A stretch of 5,980 bases of DNA from Flavobacteriaceae bacterium (lineage in GTDB: Bacteria > Bacteroidota > Bacteroidia > Flavobacteriales > Flavobacteriaceae): the NCBI GenBank assembly GCA_023145595.1, contig JAGLDM010000186.1, positions 1 through 5,980 of the forward strand. Direction: 5' to 3'. The position numbers and the translations under genes are program-made. The notes under the pieces are model-generated. The model was not told where the DNA came from. It did not search any database and worked only from the letters and a program-made list of their open reading frames with translations. Below, one piece after another: positions 1 to 5,684 of this stretch. Within the stretch, counting starts at the first letter, position 1, and the number at the start of each line of letters is the position of its first letter.

Positions 1-396
1 ATTCCTTTATTTGATAAAATTGTAATTGCCATCGGTATTAATGCTGATAAAAAATACATGTTCGATATTGAAAAAAGAAGAAAATTCATAATTGATACAT
101 TTAAGAATCAACCGAAAATAGAAATAACTACCTATACGGGGTTAACTGTTGACTTTTGTAAAGAAATAAATGCCGAATTTATCCTACGTGGACTTCGAAA
201 CCCTGCAGATTTTGAATTTGAAAAAGCCATTGCCCAAACCAATAGAAAACTTTCAGGAATAGAAACTGTCTTTTTACTAACCAGCGCAGAAACTTCTTTT
301 ATTAGCTCTAGTATTGTTAGAGATATTATTAGAAATAATGGAGATGTATCTGTATTAGTCCCTGCAATCGTCATAACAAGCCCTAAGAATGATTAA
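1..396 (+). CDS. coaD: Phosphopantetheine adenylyltransferase (CoaD), 5' end missing
   Basis: This enzyme adenylates 4'-phosphopantetheine with ATP to give dephospho-CoA and pyrophosphate, the penultimate step of coenzyme A synthesis in the cytoplasm. The reading frame is open from base 1, so the gene starts outside the window; 131 codons are visible. Compared with the usual family length of about 150-160 residues, roughly 20-25 N-terminal residues are missing, including the nucleotide-binding HxGH region. Seen in the sequence: the IVIAIGINADKK strand-loop (visible residues 8-18), TGLTVDFC (46-53), the family hallmark RGLRNPADFEFE (63-74), which binds phosphopantetheine and ATP phosphates, and SSSIVRDI (102-109). 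The last codons overlap the start of the M14 peptidase gene by 8 bases, which suggests one transcript. An ATG at 58 is in frame but internal to the conserved domain and is not the start. Identification is firm from motifs; only the N-terminus is unseen. Confidence 0.96.
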   Translation: MPLFDKIVIAIGINADKKYMFDIEKRRKFIIDTFKNQPKIEITTYTGLTVDFCKEINAEFILRGLRNPADFEFEKAIAQTNRKLSGIETVFLLTSAETSFISSSIVRDIIRNNGDVSVLVPAIVITSPKND

Positions 397-2149
397 GTAT
401 TTTACCTTTTTTATCGTGTTATTTTCTCCAACAGTTTTTTCTCAAGTTGAAGATAAAGCCTTAGACAGTATTGTTGAAAATGCTTTTAAAACACCTTTTG
501 AGAAAAGTGAAGGCGTTGTAACGGCAACTTATGAACAAACAATATTATACTATGAAAACTTAGCAGATGCCCATCCCGAAATTAAAGTTAAAAAAATTGG
601 GAAAACAGATGCTGGTCTCCCATTACATTTAGTGATTTTTGATACTGATCAAGTTTTTAATTTAAACGATAAAACAAAAGGCACTATTCTCATTAACAAC
701 GGCATTCATCCTGGTGAGCCTGATGGAATTGATGCTAGCATGATGCTTTTAAGAGATATTGTGGAAAGTAAGCAGTTAAAATATAAATTCAAAGATTTAT
801 TCATTTGTATTATTCCAATATACAATGTTGGCGGAAGTTTAAATATAAACTCAACTTCAAGAGTTAATCAAAACGGTCCGTTTACATACGGTTTTAGAGG
901 AAATGCTTTGAACTATGATTTAAATCGTGATTTTATTAAAAATGACAGCAAAAACGCTAAGGCTTTTACAGAGATATTCCAGATGACAAATCCAGAAATA
1001 TTTGTAGAAACACATGTGAGCAACAGTACCGATTATCAATACACGCCTACTCTTCAGTTCACACAACACAATAAACTCGGAAAGAAGTTAGGAGATTTTC
1101 TATACCATAAAATGATTCCAGATATAGAGAAACGGCTCGAAAATAAAAAATTAATTATTAGTCCTTTTATAAATGCATTTAACCTTGTTCCTAAAGAAGG
1201 TTTTAGCCAATTATTGGATTCGCCGAGATACTCTACGGGTTATGCCTCATTATTTAATACAATTGGTTTGAGGATTGAAACACAAATGCTCAGACCGTAT
1301 AAAGAACGAGTAGAGAATACTTATGAAATGCTCCTTACTATTCTTGAATTTGGAAATAATTACGGAACATCACTCAGCGATTTACGAGAGGAAGAGGCAA
1401 AAGGCGTCTATTCTAAGAACGAATACCCTATTCACTGGGAAGTTGACTCTTTAAATCACAAAATCTTTGATTTTAAAGGTTATGAAAGCGAAATTATTAA
1501 AAGTGAAATTACCGGTTTAGACAGGTTAAAATTTGACCGAAACCGCCCGTTTACTAAAAAAATTAAATATTATACTAATTATAAACCTAGCAAAGAAATT
1601 ATAATTCCGAAATACTATTTAATTTCTAAAAATCAGGAGAAAGTTTTGGAACGTTTAAAACTGAACAAAATCGTAATGTTCCCTCTAAAAAAAAATGTTG
1701 CAATGATGGTTGAATCATATATAATTGCAGACTATAAAACTACAAAGTCCCCATTTGAAGGACATTATTTACACTACGACACCACTGTAAATAAAACGTT
1801 CAGAAATCAAAATTTTGAGGCTGGAGATTTTCTAATTCCAACCAATCAACCCAGAATTAAATATTTATTAGAAACATTAGAACCCGAAGCAACAGATTCT
1901 TTTTTTAATTGGAATTTCTTCGACTCAATTCTTCAACAAAAGGAAAACTTTTCTCCGTATGTTTTTGAAGATTTGGCAATTGAACTTCTAGATGAAAATA
2001 AAGATTTGAAATTACTCTTTGAAACAAAGAAAAAAACAGACACTATTTTCTCTAAAGATTCTTATGCTCAACTAGACTTTATCTACCAGAATTCTAAATA
2101 TGCAGAAAAATCATACATGCAATATCCTATTTATCGGGTATTGAAATAG
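389..2149 (+). CDS. Exported M14-family zinc metallopeptidase (carboxypeptidase-like)
   Basis: Predicted zinc-dependent peptidase of the M14 (carboxypeptidase A-like) family, 586 residues. Residues 1-18 look like a Sec signal peptide: Lys at position 3, a hydrophobic FTFFIVLF core, and a VFS/Q cleavage site. No lipobox Cys is present, so the product is probably periplasmic or secreted. The catalytic domain spans roughly 45-330. The zinc ligands are H107 and E110 in HPGEPDG, and H209 in VETHVS. The NR pair at 179-180 (YDLNRDF) fits the carboxylate-binding Asn-Arg of the family, R158 may be the substrate Arg, and E297 in GLRIETQM fits the catalytic general-base Glu. All key residues appear intact, so the enzyme is probably active. 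Residues from about 340 to 586 form an Asn/Lys/Phe-rich C-terminal part that I do not recognise. The start overlaps coaD by 8 bases (ATGATTAA) and is supported by the signal peptide that follows. The substrate is unknown; peptidoglycan peptides or dietary peptides are both possible. Confidence 0.88.
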   Translation: MIKYFTFFIVLFSPTVFSQVEDKALDSIVENAFKTPFEKSEGVVTATYEQTILYYENLADAHPEIKVKKIGKTDAGLPLHLVIFDTDQVFNLNDKTKGTILINNGIHPGEPDGIDASMMLLRDIVESKQLKYKFKDLFICIIPIYNVGGSLNINSTSRVNQNGPFTYGFRGNALNYDLNRDFIKNDSKNAKAFTEIFQMTNPEIFVETHVSNSTDYQYTPTLQFTQHNKLGKKLGDFLYHKMIPDIEKRLENKKLIISPFINAFNLVPKEGFSQLLDSPRYSTGYASLFNTIGLRIETQMLRPYKERVENTYEMLLTILEFGNNYGTSLSDLREEEAKGVYSKNEYPIHWEVDSLNHKIFDFKGYESEIIKSEITGLDRLKFDRNRPFTKKIKYYTNYKPSKEIIIPKYYLISKNQEKVLERLKLNKIVMFPLKKNVAMMVESYIIADYKTTKSPFEGHYLHYDTTVNKTFRNQNFEAGDFLIPTNQPRIKYLLETLEPEATDSFFNWNFFDSILQQKENFSPYVFEDLAIELLDENKDLKLLFETKKKTDTIFSKDSYAQLDFIYQNSKYAEKSYMQYPIYRVLK

Positions 2150-2183
2150 TACAAATGCTAATTTAAAGGAATTGTAAAAGCAA

Positions 2184-3788
2184 TCACATTTTATATTCTC
2201 CTATTCCTTTCGTAAACCTCTCAGGGTTTTCTGCTAAATGATATCTCGGGTCATCTATATCCTCAATTATGATGTCACTAAATTTTAAGTCTGCTTTATG
2301 CAGGAGTATTTTACAGTCTTTACTCAAATGTTTTAACTGAATTGATTTTCCTGCTTGCTCATATCTTTTTACTAAATTAAGAATTGCTTCAAAGGCTGAA
2401 TGATCACTTACTCTCGATTCAATAAAATCTATTTCAACATTTTTAGGATCATTTTTTACATCAAATTTCTCGTTAAATGCAGAGATTGACCCAAAGAATA
2501 ATGGTCCCCATATTTCATAAACTTTAGTGCCATCTTCTTTAGTGCGTTTACGAGCTCTAATACGTGTAGCGTTTTCCCAAGAAAACACCAAAGCACTAAC
2601 AATCACACCCGAAATTACCGCAATTGCCAAATCAAAAATAACTGTTAATGACGAAACCAGAATAAGAACGAATAAATCCGTTTTAGGGATTTTATTGATA
2701 ATTCTAAAACTAGACCAAGCAAATGTGCCAATTACCACCATAAACATTACTCCTACCAAAGCTGCAATAGGAACTTGCTCTATCAATCCAGATGCAAATA
2801 AAATAAAGCCTAATAAAGTTAAAGCAGCCACAATTCCAGAAAGTCTGGTTCTACCACCTCCTTTAATATTAATAATCGATTGCCCAATCATGGCGCAACC
2901 ACCCATTCCACCAAACAAACCGGTTACAATATTAGCACCACCTTGTGCCAAACATTCTCTGTTACCATCTCCTCTAGTTTCCGTTAAATCATCAATTAAA
3001 TTCAAGGTCATTAACGATTCTATTAATCCAATAGCGGCAAGAATTAATGCGTAAGGAGCAATAAATTTAAAGGTTTCAAAGTTCATCGGAATTTTAGAAA
3101 AAGTCTCTAAATGTAACATTGGCAAACCTCCTTTTAAGCCTTCTCCTCCACCATCTCTAATAAAAGAACCAACAGATGCAACATCCAAATTACCAAAAAT
3201 TACGATTGCAGAAACCACCAATATCGCCACCAAAGCTTCGGGGAATTTAGATAATCCTTTTATTTTTGGAAGTCCCCACATAATAAGCATTGTCAATGCC
3301 ACCAATCCGATCATCACCCAAAGATTAGAGTTATATTCATTTGGAAACATCCCCAATTGAGACGTGAAAATTACAATTGCCAATCCGTTTACAAACCCCA
3401 TCATTACGGGGTGAGGAATCAATCGAACAAATTTTCCGAGTTTTAGAACACCTGCCAGCATTTGAATAACACCCATTAAAATAACAGTAGCAAACAAGTA
3501 GTATAACCCTAAATTTTCACCAGCTTCACCCATAGCATTCCCTTCAGAAACCAATGAAACCATTACAACGGCTAGGGCACCTGTAGCTCCAGAAATCATT
3601 CCAGGTCGACCGCCAAAAATAGAAGTTATCAAGCCTACCATAAATGCAGCATACAACCCTACTAATGGATCTACTCCCGCAACAAAAGCAAATGCTACTG
3701 CTTCTGGCACAAGTGCTAATGCAACTGTAATTCCAGAGAATATATCGTTTCTTGCGTTTGTTACTCTTTTTCTAATAAATTTTTCCAT
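2184..3788 (-). CDS. SulP (SLC26-type) inorganic anion transporter with STAS domain
   Basis: Inner-membrane anion transporter of the SulP family, 534 residues. Members carry sulfate, bicarbonate or other anions, often with Na+ or H+; the sequence does not decide which. Residues 15-60 hold the N-terminal SulP signature (SGITVALALVPEAVAFAFVAG, then GLYAAFM and FGGRPGMISG to about 67). Hydrophobic segments continue to about 404. The conserved GNRECLAQGGANIVTG region lies at 275-290, followed by the Gly-rich LFGGMGGCAMIGQS loop (291-304). A basic linker (409-416, RIRARKRT) leads to a cytoplasmic STAS domain at about 421-515 with GPLFFGS (428-434) and the STAS loop SRVSDHSAFEAI (458-469). The gene converges on the M14 peptidase gene, with 34 bases between stops. 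No carbonic anhydrase gene, which sometimes neighbours bicarbonate-type SulP genes, is in view. The ATG at 3788 precedes the conserved N-terminus with no better Met before residue 50. Family assignment is firm; the substrate is open. Confidence 0.95.
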   Translation of the reverse strand: MEKFIRKRVTNARNDIFSGITVALALVPEAVAFAFVAGVDPLVGLYAAFMVGLITSIFGGRPGMISGATGALAVVMVSLVSEGNAMGEAGENLGLYYLFATVILMGVIQMLAGVLKLGKFVRLIPHPVMMGFVNGLAIVIFTSQLGMFPNEYNSNLWVMIGLVALTMLIMWGLPKIKGLSKFPEALVAILVVSAIVIFGNLDVASVGSFIRDGGGEGLKGGLPMLHLETFSKIPMNFETFKFIAPYALILAAIGLIESLMTLNLIDDLTETRGDGNRECLAQGGANIVTGLFGGMGGCAMIGQSIINIKGGGRTRLSGIVAALTLLGFILFASGLIEQVPIAALVGVMFMVVIGTFAWSSFRIINKIPKTDLFVLILVSSLTVIFDLAIAVISGVIVSALVFSWENATRIRARKRTKEDGTKVYEIWGPLFFGSISAFNEKFDVKNDPKNVEIDFIESRVSDHSAFEAILNLVKRYEQAGKSIQLKHLSKDCKILLHKADLKFSDIIIEDIDDPRYHLAENPERFTKGIGEYKM

Positions 3789-3793
3789 CTCCT
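3789..3793 (-). promoter_or_regulatory. AGGAG abutting the SulP start codon (doubtful ribosome site)
   Basis: On the minus strand AGGAG is joined directly to the ATG with no spacer. A working Shine-Dalgarno site normally needs about 5-9 bases of spacing, and Bacteroidota depend little on such sites, so this is probably chance. It is recorded because no downstream Met would restore normal spacing without cutting into the transporter's conserved N-terminus. Confidence 0.2.
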
Positions 3794-3805
3794 AAAATTT
3801 GAGGT

Positions 3806-3814
3806 GCAAAAGTA
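3806..3814 (-). promoter_or_regulatory. Predicted -7 element of the SulP gene promoter
   Basis: The minus strand reads TACTTTTGC, an exact match to the Bacteroidota primary sigma factor -7 element TAnnTTTG with the frequent following C. It ends 17 bases before the SulP ATG, which would give a leader of roughly 10-14 bases. I find no clear TTG at the expected -33 spacing upstream, so the promoter may be weak or need an activator. The 90-base gap between the NUDIX stop and the SulP ATG (3789-3878) holds no clear terminator, so read-through from the NUDIX gene is also possible. Confidence 0.6.
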
Positions 3815-3878
3815 AGATATTATTAGGATTGATATGATGTAATTTCTAATGATTTATTTAAACACAAAAAACTGCTGT

Positions 3879-4472
3879 CTACTCCAATTTATTGAACAAT
3901 AATTTAATATTACCATACGTGTTTTCTAATGCTTTCAAGGTCTCATTTTCCTCTTTAAAAACCACTTCAGTAATCCCCTCTTCTTCTTGCGGAATCAATT
4001 TCCCTTTATAACTAGATCTCATTGAATACCAATAGGTTATTTTCAATGTTTCACGTCCGTTTCTTTGAAAGATATGATAGGTTTTTTGGAGTTTTTTAAG
4101 TATTTGTAGTCCTGAAATTCCACATTCTTCTTCTACTTCACGAATAGCAGCCTCTCTTTTCTTTTCTCCCTTTTCAATTTTACCTTTTGGTAAATCCCAC
4201 TTTCCAAATCTATGGATAAACAAAACTGCACCATGCTCATTTTTTACTAAACCTCCGGCCGCCTTTTCAATTTTAAAGAACCATTTAAATTCTTTCCACA
4301 GACTTTCTAAGTCATTATGATACAGATATAAGGACAGGTATTCTTTAGATTTTGCTTTTTCTAAAAGACTCTCAATTGTTATTTTGTCTTTGTAAAAAAA
4401 ATTAGTTTGTGAATAACATTCCAGATTATCAGTTAAATAAATTGGAATTTCATCAATAAAAATTATGTACAT
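3879..4472 (-). CDS. NUDIX hydrolase
   Basis: NUDIX-superfamily pyrophosphohydrolase, 197 residues from the chosen start. These enzymes cleave a nucleoside diphosphate linked to another moiety, using Mg2+ or Mn2+ held by the Nudix box. The box is complete at residues 97-119: it opens with GKIEKGE and closes with REVEEECGI, so it matches GX5EX7REUXEEXGU at every fixed position. AAGGLV (71-76) and WDLPKGK (92-98) are the usual lead-in. The first 65 or so residues form an extension without a motif I can name. Three in-frame ATGs lie at 4493, 4481 and 4472. I chose 4472 (MYIIFIDEIP) because the 4493 ATG lies upstream of the transcription start predicted from the -7 element at 4491-4498. It is divergent from pyrE by 7 bases and upstream of the SulP gene in the same orientation. 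The substrate cannot be told from sequence; a house-cleaning or nucleotide-sugar role is only inference. Confidence 0.92.
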   Translation of the reverse strand: MYIIFIDEIPIYLTDNLECYSQTNFFYKDKITIESLLEKAKSKEYLSLYLYHNDLESLWKEFKWFFKIEKAAGGLVKNEHGAVLFIHRFGKWDLPKGKIEKGEKKREAAIREVEEECGISGLQILKKLQKTYHIFQRNGRETLKITYWYSMRSSYKGKLIPQEEEGITEVVFKEENETLKALENTYGNIKLLFNKLE

Positions 4473-4475
4473 TTG
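4442..4475 (+). promoter_or_regulatory. Predicted pyrE promoter, inside the NUDIX 5' coding region
   Basis: TACATTTG at 4468-4475 matches TAnnTTTG exactly. TTG at 4442-4444 lies 23 bases upstream, at the long end of the spacing known for flavobacterial -33/-7 pairs. Only four bases (4476-4479) separate the -7 element from the pyrE ATG at 4480, so transcription should start at or within a few bases of the ATG. The whole element lies in the first codons of the NUDIX gene on the opposite strand. Confidence 0.6.
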
Positions 4476-4479
4476 TTGC

Positions 4480-5121
4480 ATGATTAAAGACAAAGATACT
4501 GCAAAAAAAACTGCAGAATTATTACTGCAAATTAAAGCAATAAAATTGCAGCCTAACGCCCCATTTACATGGGCTTCTGGATGGAAATCCCCAATTTACT
4601 GTGATAATAGAACTACACTTTCTTTTCCGCAAATAAGAACTTATTTACGACAAGAGATTGCAAATTTAGTGACCGAAACATATGGGAAACCTGATGTAAT
4701 TGCTGGTGTAGCAACAGGAGCTATTGCAATTGGTGTTTTGGTTGCTGAAGAATTAGGAGTACCCTTTATTTATGTACGCCCAGAGCCTAAAAAGCACGGT
4801 CGTCAAAATCAGATTGAAGGTTATTTGGAAAAAGGATCTAATGTTGTAGTGATTGAAGATTTAATAAGCACAGGAAAAAGCAGCCTTGATTCTGTTATAG
4901 CGCTAAAAGAAGCAGGAGCAGTTGTTAAAGGTATGTTTGCTATTTTCTCTTATGGTTTTGATATTGCCACTAAAAACTTTAAAGATGCCAATGTTGAACT
5001 AACAACTTTAAGCAACTACGAAGTTTTGATAGATACAGCGAAAGAGAGGAACTTTATCAGTTCTAAAGAAGTCAAAATATTACGAGATTGGAGAGCCAAC
5101 CCTAGTGAATGGAATCAATAA
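4480..5121 (+). CDS. pyrE: Orotate phosphoribosyltransferase (PyrE)
   Basis: Transfers the phosphoribosyl group of PRPP to orotate, giving orotidine 5'-monophosphate and pyrophosphate, the fifth step of UMP synthesis in the cytoplasm. The protein has 213 residues, normal for the family. Seen: FTWASGWKSPIYCDNR (29-44), typical of OPRT; IAGVATGAIAIG (74-85); the mobile catalytic loop RPEPKKHGRQN (100-110) with its conserved Lys-Lys-His; and the PRPP-binding motif VVVIEDLISTGKSS (122-135) with acidic E126-D127. The ATG at 4480 (MIKDKDTAKK) is preferred over the in-frame ATG at 4465, because the latter lies upstream of the predicted -7 element at 4468-4475 and would add five residues not typical of the family. 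An A8 run (4503-4510) lies in codons 8-11. The SRPBCC gene follows after 47 bases without a visible promoter, so they probably share a transcript ending at the terminator at 5582-5613. Confidence 0.96.
   Translation: MIKDKDTAKKTAELLLQIKAIKLQPNAPFTWASGWKSPIYCDNRTTLSFPQIRTYLRQEIANLVTETYGKPDVIAGVATGAIAIGVLVAEELGVPFIYVRPEPKKHGRQNQIEGYLEKGSNVVVIEDLISTGKSSLDSVIALKEAGAVVKGMFAIFSYGFDIATKNFKDANVELTTLSNYEVLIDTAKERNFISSKEVKILRDWRANPSEWNQ
4491..4498 (-). promoter_or_regulatory. Predicted -7 element of the NUDIX gene, inside pyrE
   Basis: The minus strand reads TATCTTTG, an exact TAnnTTTG match, within codons 4-7 of pyrE. Expected transcription start is about 4484-4487, giving a leader of roughly 12-15 bases to the ATG at 4472. 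No TTG is present at a 17-23 base spacing upstream; the nearest TTTG on that strand is 29 bases away, so -33 support is lacking. Confidence 0.5.
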
Positions 5122-5168
5122 TGTTTTCAATTAATACCTTACAATAATTTTATTACAAAACACCCATC

Positions 5169-5558
5169 ATGAAATTAGAATCACCCAAAGCAAATGTGCT
5201 TAAATCACAAAAAGAAATATTTACCTTTATATCAGATTTGAGCAATTTTAAACAATTGATGCCAGAAAGTATTCAGAAATTTGAGGTAGATGGAGATTCT
5301 TTTATTTTCGGATTGAAAGGAATGCCAGAAATCAGATTGGTACTTAAAGAAAAGAATGAGTTTGATAGTGTCGTATTAACTGCAGCAAGCAGTAAATTGT
5401 CTTTTACCCTTACCACAAAAATAGATGCCACTTCTGATACAAATTCAAATGTCCAATTATTATTTGAAGGTGAATTTAATGCAATGATGGCAATGATGAT
5501 TAAAAAACCACTTCAAAAGTTTATCAATACACTTTCAGATAATATTTCGAAATTGTAA
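5169..5558 (+). CDS. Small SRPBCC (START-like) fold protein
   Basis: A 129-residue cytoplasmic protein resembling short flavobacterial SRPBCC/START-like proteins, a fold built around a hydrophobic ligand cavity. Seen: an N-terminal strand leading into VLKSQKEIFTFISDLSNF (10-27), the usual helix pair after strand 1; PESIQKFEVDGDSFIFGLKG (32-51), a strand-turn-strand; alternating beta segments to about 102; and a long C-terminal helix from about 105 to 129 beginning with the Met-rich NAMMAMMIKK (104-113), where such proteins line the cavity. There is no signal peptide or catalytic motif. It follows pyrE by 47 bases and is closed by a strong terminator, which makes it the second gene of a pyrE unit. 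The ligand and function are unknown. Any label as a phosphoribosyltransferase would come from its neighbour, since no PRPP-binding motif is present. Fold assignment is by pattern and carries moderate certainty. Confidence 0.82.
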   Translation: MKLESPKANVLKSQKEIFTFISDLSNFKQLMPESIQKFEVDGDSFIFGLKGMPEIRLVLKEKNEFDSVVLTAASSKLSFTLTTKIDATSDTNSNVQLLFEGEFNAMMAMMIKKPLQKFINTLSDNISKL

Positions 5559-5581
5559 AAATTATAATACTATTTATAGAT

Positions 5582-5613
5582 AAAGGCAATTACTTCGTGA
5601 TTGCCTTTTTTTT
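5582..5613 (+). terminator. Intrinsic terminator after the pyrE-SRPBCC unit
   Basis: A 12-base-pair hairpin pairs 5582-5593 with 5597-5608 (AAAGGCAATTAC with GTGATTGCCTTT), with one T-G wobble and a three-base TTC loop. It ends in an eight-T run (5606-5613). The plus-strand U tract and the position 24 bases after the SRPBCC stop fit a Rho-independent terminator for the upstream unit. It also insulates rlmD. Confidence 0.9.
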
Positions 5614-5651
5614 ATTTACATCTACCCTTAAAGACCCGTAATTTATTTAAG

Positions 5652-5680
5652 TTGATTGTTTTTTATTGATGTATCTTTGC
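5652..5680 (+). promoter_or_regulatory. Predicted rlmD promoter (TTG-N17-TAnnTTTGC)
   Basis: TTG at 5652-5654 and TATCTTTGC at 5672-5680 are separated by 17 bases, within the spacing known for flavobacterial primary sigma promoters. It lies between the terminator and the rlmD ATG. Only four bases separate the C of the -7 element from the ATG at 5685, so the transcript probably starts at or next to the start codon. Confidence 0.78.
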
Positions 5681-5684
5681 ATTT

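Noticed and set aside
132..374. An 80-codon minus-strand open frame inside coaD
   Set aside because: It lies entirely opposite the conserved CoaD domain, has no recognisable motif or start context, and is a shadow of the plus-strand coding sequence.
1687..1695. A9 run in the peptidase gene, and A8 at 4503-4510 in pyrE, as phase-variation or frameshift sites
   Set aside because: Runs of this length are expected in AT-rich coding sequence with Lys codons. Both frames are intact and there is no stimulatory structure or alternative product in view.
2165..2210. Inverted repeat AAAGGAAT / ATTCCTTT between the convergent peptidase and SulP genes, as a bidirectional terminator
   Set aside because: The arms are only 8 bases with a 30-base loop, the pairing inside the loop is AT-only and imperfect, and no T run follows either arm. 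It overlaps the SulP 3' coding end and is explainable by chance in AT-rich DNA.
2527..3054. A 175-codon plus-strand open frame inside the SulP gene
   Set aside because: It is antisense to conserved transmembrane segments, and its Ile/Pro/Thr-rich translation is what reversed membrane-protein codons give. No promoter or family resemblance was seen.
4465..4479. Longer pyrE start at 4465 (adds MYICC)
   Set aside because: This ATG lies upstream of the predicted -7 element for pyrE, so it would not be in the mRNA, and the extra residues are untypical of PyrE N-termini.
4473..4493. Longer NUDIX starts at 4493 and 4481
   Set aside because: 4493 overlaps the predicted -7 element and lies before the expected transcription start. 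4481 remains possible but adds only MQQ before the more typical MYIIF start.
4498..4529. Three copies of ACTGCA near the pyrE start as possible operator repeats
   Set aside because: Spacing is irregular (12 and 14 bases), and two copies simply encode repeated Thr-Ala in the conserved N-terminus.
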